Source of the DNA: a virus
IMG/VR virus record: IMGVR_UViG_3300042433_000146
Coordinates: 120,633 to 184,632 of that record
Strand: one strand, 5' to 3'
Length of the DNA: 64,000 nt
Part shown: positions 1-7,260 of the stretch, in pieces
Numbering within the stretch: the stretch's first letter is position 1
Layout: the number at the start of each line of letters is the position of its first letter
Notes under the pieces: generated by a model
Databases searched by the model: none
The model's input: the letters and a program-made list of their open reading frames with translations, nothing else
Told to the model about the DNA's origin: nothing
Program-made: the position numbers and the translations under genes

Positions 1-1
1 C

Positions 2-232
2 TCCCGCGCGTGCGCGAACGTATCCCGGAACTGGATGACCATCGACGAAGCGGAACAGCACCGCCCGCCGGTCATCCAGATGGAATTGAATGTCAACTAC
101 TGCCGGGTGAAGATCATCGGTGAATCGACGCCGGAAGGTATGTTCTCTGTCGATCCGTTTCTGGATTATGTTCGTTCGACGGCGAAGCAGAATGATGCTG
201 TTGTTGAAATTGAACGGGTCGTCTCTGCCTGA
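2..232 (+). CDS. Hypothetical protein, 5' end outside window
   Basis: The reading frame is open from the first bases of the window, so the start lies upstream and only the last 76 residues are seen. No family is recognised. The C-terminal part is a mixed alpha/beta-looking segment with no obvious motif. It overlaps the next gene by the stop/start pair TGATG, which suggests translational coupling. An internal ATG at position 35 could be a start, but the frame shows no break before it. Confidence 0.55.
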   Translation, partial: SRACANVSRNWMTIDEAEQHRPPVIQMELNVNYCRVKIIGESTPEGMFSVDPFLDYVRSTAKQNDAVVEIERVVSA

Positions 233-558
233 TGTCTGGCCGGATTGTCCACTGCCGGAAAGAACCCTACGACATCTATATCGGTCGCGGGAAATGTCCG
301 GCGACCGGGAAACCTTCCATATGGGGCAACCCTTATTCTCACAAACCTGATACAGCCGCCCGCTTTCGCGTGGAAAGCCGCTCTGAAGCCATCGCCGCCT
401 ATGAACGGTACATCCGCTCCCGCCCGGATTTGATCGCAGCCTTGGCCGATTTACGTGGCAAGACGCTAGGATGCTGGTGCCATCCGAAGCCGTGCCACGG
501 ATCGGTACTGATTCGGATGGCCGAAGAATTTCACGGACTGGCTTCCTTTTTCTCTTGA
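232..558 (+). CDS. DUF4326 domain protein
   Basis: 108 residues covering the whole DUF4326 family, small proteins common in phages and bacteria with no established activity. Visible family signatures are YIGRG near residue 16, WGNPY near 32, a middle helix with EAIAAYERYI, and the C-terminal LGCWCHPKPCHG near residues 80-91, whose Cys and His residues could bind metal. It is coupled to the upstream gene (TGATG) and followed directly by a promoter at 555-583. Family assignment is good; function is unknown. Confidence 0.85.
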   Translation: MSGRIVHCRKEPYDIYIGRGKCPATGKPSIWGNPYSHKPDTAARFRVESRSEAIAAYERYIRSRPDLIAALADLRGKTLGCWCHPKPCHGSVLIRMAEEFHGLASFFS

Positions 559-583
559 CATATAGGTCGGATCTTGCTATTCT
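555..583 (+). promoter_or_regulatory. Sigma70-type early promoter, TTGACATATAGGT class
   Basis: TTGACA at 555-560, 17-nt spacer, TATTCT at 578-583. The 13-mer TTGACATATAGGT recurs exactly at 5555 and 30601, each upstream of a small gene, so this is a phage promoter family. It drives the gene starting at 604. Confidence 0.8.
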
Positions 584-603
584 GGCAATGGAGAGAACGA
601 CCA

Positions 604-1860
604 ATGACGACTTCACCCGCTGTCAAAGAAACGATGCCCGCGATCACGCTGGCTTACTACCAGATTCCCGATATCAACTTCACCGCTCTTGAAGAGAAGA
701 TCGCGAAATTATCGCGTCGCTCCAAGCGCTTCGGGATGGGTGAGATCACGATCAATGTCACGAACGTGACTCCGCACGAATCCGGCAAGTACAACTTGTT
801 GACCGTCGAACTCAAAGGTGCTGAGCCGGTCGTCACCGGCTGGTACTTCGTCGCCAGCATCAGCCACGATCACGAAACCGGCAACATCCTTCGCTACACC
901 CCGCCGTTCACCGCCGCCAACGTCGATGAGAAGTACCGCACGACCGCCGCGATCTGCGAACACTGCAAACTGAACCGCCAGCGCAAAGACACCTACGTCG
1001 TCCGACACCAGACCACGGGCGAAGAACGTCAGGTTGGTCGCACGTGCCTTGGTGAGTTCTTCAACGGTGCGAATCCCCATCACATCGCGGAATACAGCGA
1101 AATGTTGGGCAACATCGGCATCCTGATGGACGAAGCGACTAACCCGCCCGTCGCGACCGGATCGATGATGCGCAAGCCGCTCTTCTACAATCTGAAGAGC
1201 CTTCTGACGACCGCCGCCGCTGTGATCCGTGTCAAGGGCCGCTTCGTGTCGGGTGGTCAGGCTTACAACGACCGGAGCTTGGTTTCGACCGCCAGCATCG
1301 TCAAGGACATCCTGTGGTTCGTGAATCCTGAATTGGTGGCGATGTACGCTCCGACTCCGGCGGACGAAGCGATGGCCGAAGCCGCGATTGAGTGGGGTGC
1401 GAACGTCGAAGCCGACGCCAGCAACGACTACCTGTGGAACGTCCGTGTGCTCTGCACTTCGGAAATGCTGACGACACAGCAGATCGGTTTGGCTGTCAGC
1501 ATCGTGGGTGTCTACCTTCGGGAAAGCGCTCCGAAGCCCGCTGGCAACGCTTACGTCGGCACCAAAGGAGAACGGCTGACCTTCACCGGAACGCTTCTGG
1601 AGATTCGCCCGACTCAGTTCTCTACGCTCTACAAGTTCGTGGATGACGCCGGGAACGTCCTGAAGTGCTTCTCCAAGTCGCTCGAAGTTGAAGTCGGTGC
1701 CAAGGGAATCTTCACCGGCACGGTGGTGGATCACAAGGAATGGAAGGGTGCCAAGGAAACGGTCCTGACCCGCATGATGGTCGGTGCGCCCAAGGCCAAG
1801 GCTAAGGCCGATAAGCCAGTGAACACCAAAGAATTTGCCACCGTCGAAGTGCCCTTCTAA
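604..1860 (+). CDS. Hypothetical phage protein with a small Cys motif
   Basis: 418 residues from the ATG at 604, chosen over the upstream TTG-type start because GAGAGA lies just before it and the promoter at 555 would otherwise overlap the coding region. A CEHCK motif near residue 107 and a further Cys in GRTCLGEF near 140 could form a metal site. The C-terminal third looks like a small beta-barrel (OB-like) segment, and the protein ends in EVPF, similar to the acidic-PF tip of single-stranded DNA-binding proteins. No family with known function is recognised. Being the first gene after an early promoter, it is probably expressed early. Confidence 0.8.
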   Translation: MTTSPAVKETMPAITLAYYQIPDINFTALEEKIAKLSRRSKRFGMGEITINVTNVTPHESGKYNLLTVELKGAEPVVTGWYFVASISHDHETGNILRYTPPFTAANVDEKYRTTAAICEHCKLNRQRKDTYVVRHQTTGEERQVGRTCLGEFFNGANPHHIAEYSEMLGNIGILMDEATNPPVATGSMMRKPLFYNLKSLLTTAAAVIRVKGRFVSGGQAYNDRSLVSTASIVKDILWFVNPELVAMYAPTPADEAMAEAAIEWGANVEADASNDYLWNVRVLCTSEMLTTQQIGLAVSIVGVYLRESAPKPAGNAYVGTKGERLTFTGTLLEIRPTQFSTLYKFVDDAGNVLKCFSKSLEVEVGAKGIFTGTVVDHKEWKGAKETVLTRMMVGAPKAKAKADKPVNTKEFATVEVPF

Positions 1861-1868
1861 GGGGCGCT

Positions 1869-1894
1869 TCGACATATGAATCGGATGTTATACT
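1869..1894 (+). promoter_or_regulatory. Possible promoter, degenerate
   Basis: TCGACATATGAATCGG resembles the TTGACATATAGGTCGG promoter start and is followed by TATACT at 1889-1894, but the spacer is only 14 nt. It sits just before the NadM-Nudix gene. Weak. Confidence 0.35.
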
Positions 1895-1900
1895 GATTTC

Positions 1901-2881
1901 GTGAGCACAGAATCGGTCGCTGTAATCGTCGGGAGATTCCAGATCCCGTCAATGGATGACGAATTCAAAGTCATGATCCGGCTGGTCAAAGAGGCCCACC
2001 AGTTCACGATGTTGATGTTGTCTAGTAACCCGGTGCCCGGAAACCGAGAAGAACCGTTGAGTTACGTCATGCGCTGCATGATGATCCATGAAGTCTTTCC
2101 AGATTTGTTCATCGCCCCGCTGATGGACATGGCAAGCGCGAAAAAATGGGTGGCGGTTCTGGAAAGCCGCGTGCGTGAGTCTTTTCCGCTGATGACGGCA
2201 CGTATCTATGCAGCGCCGGAAATCGTCACCATGTACAAAGACTCCGGTGGTGTGTTGCCGGTCACTGAATTGACTGGACCCAACATCACCAAAATTCTCC
2301 CGGCGGTTCGGGAGAAGATCGTCAACAATACTGATTTCCGCAAGGGAGTCATCTATGCAACGAATCACACACACAAAAAAGTCCTTTCGACTGTAGACGG
2401 AGCAATCATCCGGGGTAACGAAACCCTGTTAGGACGGAAGCACAACGAATCGGCATGGCGGTTCATGGGCGGCTTCACGGAAGTGACCAGTGAATCGGAT
2501 GAAGAGGATCTGAGCCGCGAAGCGATGGAAGAAACCCGCCTCAAGATCAAGCCCGATGACTGGTATTACCTTGGCCGGGTTCGTGTTAATGACTGGCGAT
2601 ATATCAACAGCGGAGACGTGATTCGCACCGGGTTCTATGTCACATTCGATTTTGAAGGGGAACCTGTCGCCGGGGACGATCTGGCGGAAGTTCGTTGGGT
2701 GAGTCTGGACGCTGAGTCGGATGAGATCCCGTTGGTCCATGAACACCGGCATCTGTGGGACCGGCTTCAAGCGGCAAGGAACGCGGTGTATGAACAGCAC
2801 ACCGCGAACAAACGCGCGGAAGAGGCCCGGCGGAAGCTGATGGAATCGATCACACAACAGGAAGAAGACGTACCATTCTGA
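1901..2881 (+). CDS. NadM-Nudix family protein (NMN adenylyltransferase-like plus Nudix hydrolase)
   Basis: 326 residues from a GTG. The N-terminal half matches the nucleotidyltransferase part of phage/bacterial NadM-Nudix proteins: GRFQIP at residues 11-16, SSNPVPGNREEPLSY near 41-55, FRKGVIYA near 150. The C-terminal half is a Nudix domain with GGFTEV near 190 and REAMEET near 206. In normal NadM an HxGH signature follows GRFQxP and carries the catalytic histidines. Here the aligned stretch is SMDDEF, so both histidines are missing and adenylyltransferase activity is doubtful. The Nudix box also has one extra residue between Gly and Glu. It lies 19 bp upstream of the NAMPT gene, the expected partner in NAD salvage. 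The protein ends in EEDVPF, an SSB-like tip. Confidence 0.85.
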   Translation: MSTESVAVIVGRFQIPSMDDEFKVMIRLVKEAHQFTMLMLSSNPVPGNREEPLSYVMRCMMIHEVFPDLFIAPLMDMASAKKWVAVLESRVRESFPLMTARIYAAPEIVTMYKDSGGVLPVTELTGPNITKILPAVREKIVNNTDFRKGVIYATNHTHKKVLSTVDGAIIRGNETLLGRKHNESAWRFMGGFTEVTSESDEEDLSREAMEETRLKIKPDDWYYLGRVRVNDWRYINSGDVIRTGFYVTFDFEGEPVAGDDLAEVRWVSLDAESDEIPLVHEHRHLWDRLQAARNAVYEQHTANKRAEEARRKLMESITQQEEDVPF

Positions 2882-2900
2882 AAGGAAGAAAAACAGACGC

Positions 2901-4289
2901 ATGATTTTACGACGGACGGACTCCTACAAGGTAGGACATTTCGGGCAATACCCGCCGGGAACGAAGATGATTCATTCGTATCTCGAAGCGCGTGGTGGCA
3001 TGTTTCCACGGACTGTAGTCTTCGGAAACCGCTACTACATGGAACGCTACATGGCCGGACAACAGGTGGATTTGCCGTCCATCGATCAAGCGGAGAAGCA
3101 CGCCTATCATCACTTCGGTAACGGTGACATGTTCAACCGGGCCGGTTGGCTCCATATCCTCGAAAAGCACAAAGGGCGGCTTCCGTTGCGGATCTGTGCG
3201 CCGCCGGAAGGCACGGTGGTTCCGACTGGCAACGTGCTGATGACCATTGAAAACACGGATGAAGCCGTTCCGTGGTTGACCAACTACGTCGAAACGATGC
3301 TCATGCGGGAATGGTACCCGTACACGGTTGCTTCGCTGAGCTACTACTGTCGTGACATCATCCTCAAATACCTGATCGAAACCGGCACGCCGGAAGACAT
3401 CTGGTTCAAGTTGCATGATTTTGGCGGACGGGGCGGATCGTCCACGGAAACCATCGAAATCGGTGGTGCTGCCCACTTGGTCAATTTCAAGGGAACTGAC
3501 ACCCTCGAAGCCATCGACTTCCTGTTCCGGTGGTACGACGCCAACTTCGAAAACTATCCGGCCTTCTCTGTCGCCGCGTCTGAACATTCCACGATGACGA
3601 CGTGGGGCCAGAAACGGGAACGCGACGCTTATGCGAATATGCTGGAAAAGTATCCGACCGGCATTGTCAGCGTCGTCAGCGATTCGTGGGACATCTTCAA
3701 CGCGGTAGACAAGATTTGGGGACAGGAACTCAAGGATAAGGTTCTGAACCGCAACGGGCGTGTAGTCATCCGGCCCGACTCCGGTGAAGTCATCCCGACT
3801 TTGATTGCCATTTTCCGGTCACTGGAAGCCCGCTACGGCATGGAAACGAACGCGAAGGGATACAAGGTCCTTCCGCCGCAAATTCGCGTCCTGCAAGGCG
3901 ACGGCATCACGTCCTTGACCATCGAACCGATCCTTCAGGCGCTCAAGGCCGAAGGCTGGTCCGCTGACAACATCGTGTTCGGTATGGGCGGCGGTCTTCT
4001 TCAGAAGGTGGACCGGGATACCATGTCGATGGCGCTGAAGTGCTCCCGCGCCCTCATCGGCGATGAAGAGATCGATGTCTACAAGGCGGCGCGCGGTAAG
4101 GGTTCGAAGCGTGGTCGGTTGGCATTGATCGCCAATGGCGACAGCTTTAGCACGGTGCGTATCAATGAAGCGGAGATCCCCGGCAACGTTCTCAGTCCCA
4201 TCTTCCTTGACGGTGACAGCACCAGCAAGCCGACCATCTACGACATTCGCAAACGCTCCACCCCGGCACTTCTCCGGGCGGCGGCATGA
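2901..4289 (+). CDS. nadV: Nicotinamide phosphoribosyltransferase (NAMPT/NadV)
   Basis: 462 residues, full length. The enzyme makes NMN from nicotinamide and phosphoribosyl pyrophosphate, the first step of NAD salvage. Landmarks match the NAMPT family: DSYKVGH at residues 7-13, HDFGGRG with Asp173, GGAAHLVNFKGTDT with the catalytic-type His192, VIRPDSG with Arg291, and GGGLLQKVDRD near 356. All key residues appear intact. It starts at ATG 2901 behind GAAAGGAAG and follows the NadM-Nudix gene at 19 bp, so the two are probably one operon. This pair is known from phages such as KVP40 and as the NARP2 NAD-reconstitution route that counters NAD-depleting defences. Confidence 0.95.
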   Translation: MILRRTDSYKVGHFGQYPPGTKMIHSYLEARGGMFPRTVVFGNRYYMERYMAGQQVDLPSIDQAEKHAYHHFGNGDMFNRAGWLHILEKHKGRLPLRICAPPEGTVVPTGNVLMTIENTDEAVPWLTNYVETMLMREWYPYTVASLSYYCRDIILKYLIETGTPEDIWFKLHDFGGRGGSSTETIEIGGAAHLVNFKGTDTLEAIDFLFRWYDANFENYPAFSVAASEHSTMTTWGQKRERDAYANMLEKYPTGIVSVVSDSWDIFNAVDKIWGQELKDKVLNRNGRVVIRPDSGEVIPTLIAIFRSLEARYGMETNAKGYKVLPPQIRVLQGDGITSLTIEPILQALKAEGWSADNIVFGMGGGLLQKVDRDTMSMALKCSRALIGDEEIDVYKAARGKGSKRGRLALIANGDSFSTVRINEAEIPGNVLSPIFLDGDSTSKPTIYDIRKRSTPALLRAAA

Positions 4290-4350
4290 ACCAGCGGGTT
4301 ATTGTCGGAGAGGTCGCGGGTCTGCAAATCAAGTCACAGGAAAAATCAGA

Positions 4351-4827
4351 GTGAGAAACAAACTGATTGATGTTGTTCGATTCGTGCGGCACTACCTACC
4401 AAGGTGGTGCCGTCCGTATTTTCAATGGACTGTGTACCGGCTCCGTCGTCTGCATGAGATTCGGTGCTATGGATTGCGCCCCGGCTATCATGACGCGCGC
4501 GAACGCATTCTGTACGGATCGTTCGCGGCACTGGTCGATTTTGTCGAACATGATTGTGCGTGGGAACACCAGCGGTCGGAGAACAAGCCCGGTCGCCGGT
4601 CGGTCGAAGATGGATTGATCTATCTGGACTGGTGCGCTGGTCTGAAAGATGGTCCGCCACATCAAGTAGAGTGTGGACGGCTTGCCAAGGAATTGTACTT
4701 GTGGTGGACTGTTGGACGACCGGCCCGGCCTGAAATAGAAACAGCGGAACAAGAGATTGCGCACGATATGGAAGACCAGACGATGTTGAAAAAATTGGTC
4801 AGTATCCGGCTGGATCTATGGACTTAG
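4351..4827 (+). CDS. Hypothetical protein, Trp/Arg-rich N-terminus
   Basis: 158 residues from a GTG at 4351, preceded by AGGAAAAATCAGA. The longer frame upstream overlaps NAMPT and was not used. The first 40 residues are rich in Arg, Trp and Tyr, followed by a helix YGSFAALVDFVEHD. No family with known function is recognised, although the general pattern resembles conserved hypothetical phage proteins of this length. It is transcribed in the same direction as the NAD genes, 61 bp after them. Confidence 0.65.
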   Translation: MRNKLIDVVRFVRHYLPRWCRPYFQWTVYRLRRLHEIRCYGLRPGYHDARERILYGSFAALVDFVEHDCAWEHQRSENKPGRRSVEDGLIYLDWCAGLKDGPPHQVECGRLAKELYLWWTVGRPARPEIETAEQEIAHDMEDQTMLKKLVSIRLDLWT

Positions 4828-4848
4828 GGGATGACTAACTAGTTTGTG

Positions 4849-5085
4849 ATGTCACACGAACTAGATCAAGAAATCGATTCTACACTCAAGAATTTCAAAT
4901 TCCACATCGGCACGGTGGATTTCCAAGACGGTGCCGGGTATCAAGTCGTTGTGTATTTGGCTGAAAAGAACTTGGCACTGTGCCTTTCGCCGGAAGGTGC
5001 CCGTTCGATGGCCTACGCTTTGACGCGGTGCGCGGATGAATTGCAGCCGCCCATGATTGAATTGGACGATACGGAAGTGGATTGA
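4849..5085 (+). CDS. Small hypothetical protein
   Basis: 78 residues from ATG 4849 (an in-frame GTG directly precedes it). The predicted pattern is a short beta-rich domain (FKFHIGTVDF, YQVVVYLAE) followed by a helix and an acidic tail. No family is recognised. The stop overlaps the start of the Nudix gene (TGATG), so translation is probably coupled. Confidence 0.65.
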   Translation: MSHELDQEIDSTLKNFKFHIGTVDFQDGAGYQVVVYLAEKNLALCLSPEGARSMAYALTRCADELQPPMIELDDTEVD

Positions 5086-5558
5086 TGCCGTCTTTCTCGA
5101 CAATCACAAAACAGCCAAACGAAGCCGCTGGTGTGCTTCCCATTTGTGTGAAGACACAGCGGATGTGTTTCTTGTGGCGCGCGCCGGGATCGGACTTTGG
5201 TAACGTGTGGGGATTGCCCGGCGGCGGTATGGATGAGGGAGAGACACCGGAGCAATCGGCCCGGCGGGAGTTGATCGAAGAAACCGGCTACGAAGGTCCG
5301 TTGAAATTGGTTCCCTCTTACGTGTACGAATCGGAAAAGCTCATCTTCCATAACTTCATCGGATTGGTGCCGCAAGAGTTCTCATTCCGTCCGAAGGACT
5401 TTGAGTTTGCTCAAGAACACACCCGGATGGAGTGGATGTCGTGGATTCAATTCTGTGCCCGGCTGGATGCGAACATCAAAAATTTCCATCCCGGCATCGT
5501 TGAATTTTTCTTCCATCATCAGGACGACATCAAGAAGCACATTCGATACCAGTGTTGA
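5085..5558 (+). CDS. Nudix hydrolase
   Basis: 157 residues from ATG 5085, overlapping the previous stop. It has a textbook Nudix box: GGGMDEGETPEQSARRELI followed by EETGYEG, around residues 45-70, with all Gly, Glu and Arg positions conserved. Nudix enzymes cut X-linked nucleoside diphosphates; substrates include ADP-ribose, oxidised dNTPs and NADH, and the sequence does not say which. Its place downstream of the NAD salvage genes fits nucleotide housekeeping or handling of ADP-ribose-type signals. Confidence 0.92.
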   Translation: MPSFSTITKQPNEAAGVLPICVKTQRMCFLWRAPGSDFGNVWGLPGGGMDEGETPEQSARRELIEETGYEGPLKLVPSYVYESEKLIFHNFIGLVPQEFSFRPKDFEFAQEHTRMEWMSWIQFCARLDANIKNFHPGIVEFFFHHQDDIKKHIRYQC

Positions 5559-5583
5559 CATATAGGTGTTAATGTGACAAGAT
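5555..5583 (+). promoter_or_regulatory. Early promoter, TTGACATATAGGT class
   Basis: TTGACA 5555-5560, 17-nt spacer, CAAGAT 5578-5583 (weak -10). It shares the exact 13-mer with the promoters at 555 and 30601 and overlaps the Nudix stop codon. Confidence 0.7.
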
Positions 5584-5592
5584 GGTAGTTCT

Positions 5593-5844
5593 ATGAAGGA
5601 ATACTGGCTCAACGGGCGGAAGGTCGCCTTCACCACTTCGTACACTCCCGGATTTGGGTTCTCTAAAGTCGGGGACGTTCAAGTGATGGAAGAGACTATC
5701 ATCGGGATCGGTGATGATGATCCTCCTTCTACCATACGGTATCAACACACCGCATCGTTCATTGTGATGGGCGATGCGGTGACGTATTTGCGCGGCAAGT
5801 ACCCGGCGGCGGAAGAGCGTATGACCAGAAAGGTGGTGTCGTGA
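5593..5844 (+). CDS. Small hypothetical protein
   Basis: 83 residues starting 9 nt after the early promoter box, so the transcript may have a very short leader. The sequence is largely beta-strand-like with a central acidic GIGDDDPPST turn. No recognised family. The stop overlaps the next start (GTGATG). Confidence 0.65.
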   Translation: MKEYWLNGRKVAFTTSYTPGFGFSKVGDVQVMEETIIGIGDDDPPSTIRYQHTASFIVMGDAVTYLRGKYPAAEERMTRKVVS

Positions 5845-6020
5845 TGGCGAAACGATTGGAAGATCAGTTGGCGATGTGTGAGCGGGATATGTCCCGGCTG
5901 TTGTCGATGAACGACCGCCGGTGGATGACATCCACGTTCCAACTGATCGACGGGAAGATCACGACGTTGAAGAAAAAGATCGCAGCGCGGGAGAGAAAGA
6001 GAAATGGCAAAGTCACGTAG
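5844..6020 (+). CDS. Small coiled-coil protein
   Basis: 58 residues from ATG 5844, overlapping the previous stop by one base, ending at TAG 6020 inside the next gene. It is highly charged and helical, with a basic C-terminus (KKKIAARERKRNGK). Gene packing and overlaps on both sides support a real gene; function unknown. Confidence 0.55.
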   Translation: MAKRLEDQLAMCERDMSRLLSMNDRRWMTSTFQLIDGKITTLKKKIAARERKRNGKVT

Positions 6021-6669
6021 CCAGTCGAACGGCAAGCTCATCGATACATGGTGGTATGAGTACAGTGGCGTCCCGGCGCATCAAAGCGATGACCCGGACG
6101 CTGAGCCGGAAGTCAAGCCGATCAAGGTGCCGGTCAAGCTGTACATCCTGAAGAAGTTCAAAGGGGATACGCCGCCGCTGGCGACCAAGGAAGTTTGGTT
6201 TGAAGTGGTGTGTGAGAACCCGGAGTTCTCTTTCCAAGGGCCGGATATCGAATCACTCCGGGCGACCATGTGGGGAGAACTGAACGATCACTACAAGGTC
6301 GGGTGGGAAGAGTACTACCTTGTCAGCATTGACCACCGTGCGCCCTATGAAGGTATGGGAACCGGTCTGTCGTTCGGCTATGAGACGGTGTGGAAGGGCA
6401 CCGCATTTGACGGCACCCTGTTGTTGAAGCAATACCGCTACGGTCGCGGTGAAGTGATTGAACCGTGGCCCGGTGAGTTCAAAGACAAACAGGGAAATGT
6501 CACGGCATGCATCCCGGCTAACAAATCGAATCGTGGATCGCTTGAAGAGTTCTCCCGCCGAATCGATATCCTTCGGGAGAAACTGGTCGATCTGGTGCGC
6601 CCGGAGAAGATCGACCAGACGTTGTTAACGTTGGCTACCAACAAGCTGTTGCCGTCAGGCGACGACTAG
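6004..6669 (+). CDS. Hypothetical phage protein
   Basis: 221 residues, ATG 6004 behind GGGAGAGAAAGAG. Rich in aromatic residues, with a probable alpha/beta fold and a C-terminal helical segment (FSRRIDILREKLVDLV). No known family is recognised. It converges with the HAD nucleotidase gene, overlapping its end by 4 bp. Confidence 0.75.
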   Translation: MAKSRSQSNGKLIDTWWYEYSGVPAHQSDDPDAEPEVKPIKVPVKLYILKKFKGDTPPLATKEVWFEVVCENPEFSFQGPDIESLRATMWGELNDHYKVGWEEYYLVSIDHRAPYEGMGTGLSFGYETVWKGTAFDGTLLLKQYRYGRGEVIEPWPGEFKDKQGNVTACIPANKSNRGSLEEFSRRIDILREKLVDLVRPEKIDQTLLTLATNKLLPSGDD

Positions 6670-7214
6670 GCCGGAAGGGTACCAATCTCACTCCACACAG
6701 CCGCGTGTTCCAAGCTGATCTTGCCTTCTTTGATGGAGTTGATGATGTTGACGGTCGATTCGGTGTTGTTTTTGTGATAGACAGCCACCCCGCCCGCGCG
6801 CGCCCATTCGCGCACGTTGGTTTGATTGTCATCGATCAACACGTTGCGCGTTCCATCCAGATTGCGGGCAAAATGGAACTTGTCTTCGCGCATACATACC
6901 TTGACTTTCCAGTCGGGGATCAACAGTTCGCGCCGGACCCATTCCAGTTTGCCGATGATGGTGGACTGCATGACTTCTTTGTTGTAGGCACTCAAGATCC
7001 ACGGGTCCATCGATTTGACAGCTTCCCACAGTTCCCGCCCGCCCGGTTGCCATTCCATGTGCGCCCAAAAGTCCGTGTCATATTCGATCATCTTCCAGTG
7101 GTGGTCTTCGATGTCATACCACCCCGACCCGTCCGGTTTGAAGCCCCATTTGTCGCATGCTCGTTTATCGAAAAAGCACAGAACGCCATCCATGTCGCAG
7201 TAAATTCGTGTCAT
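6666..7214 (-). CDS. HAD-family 5'(3')-deoxyribonucleotidase-like phosphatase
   Basis: 182 residues. The N-terminal YCDMDGVLC (catalytic Asp7 and Asp9) is the HAD motif I of the 5' nucleotidase deoxy-type (NT5C) family. WILSAYNKEV near 80 is the motif II region, and VLIDDNQTN near 125 is motif IV. The family dephosphorylates (deoxy)nucleoside monophosphates, so a role in nucleotide pools is likely. It is transcribed opposite to the surrounding replication genes and diverges from the DNA polymerase gene across a 46-bp gap. Confidence 0.85.
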   Translation of the reverse strand: MTRIYCDMDGVLCFFDKRACDKWGFKPDGSGWYDIEDHHWKMIEYDTDFWAHMEWQPGGRELWEAVKSMDPWILSAYNKEVMQSTIIGKLEWVRRELLIPDWKVKVCMREDKFHFARNLDGTRNVLIDDNQTNVREWARAGGVAVYHKNNTESTVNIINSIKEGKISLEHAAVWSEIGTLPA

Positions 7215-7260
7215 TCTGTTTCTAGTTTATGAGTGGAGAAACGCACGGTAAATTGGAAAC

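Noticed and set aside
709-1875. Long minus-strand ORF opposite the gene at 604
   Set aside because: Shadow of a GC-biased coding strand; no ribosome site, no domain, and fully overlaps a better supported gene. The same holds for minus ORFs opposite 12247-13083, 27175-28638 and 17406-18452.
4286-4354. 22-codon ORF overlapping the NAMPT stop
   Set aside because: Too short, no ribosome site, and it overlaps the likely ribosome site of the next gene.
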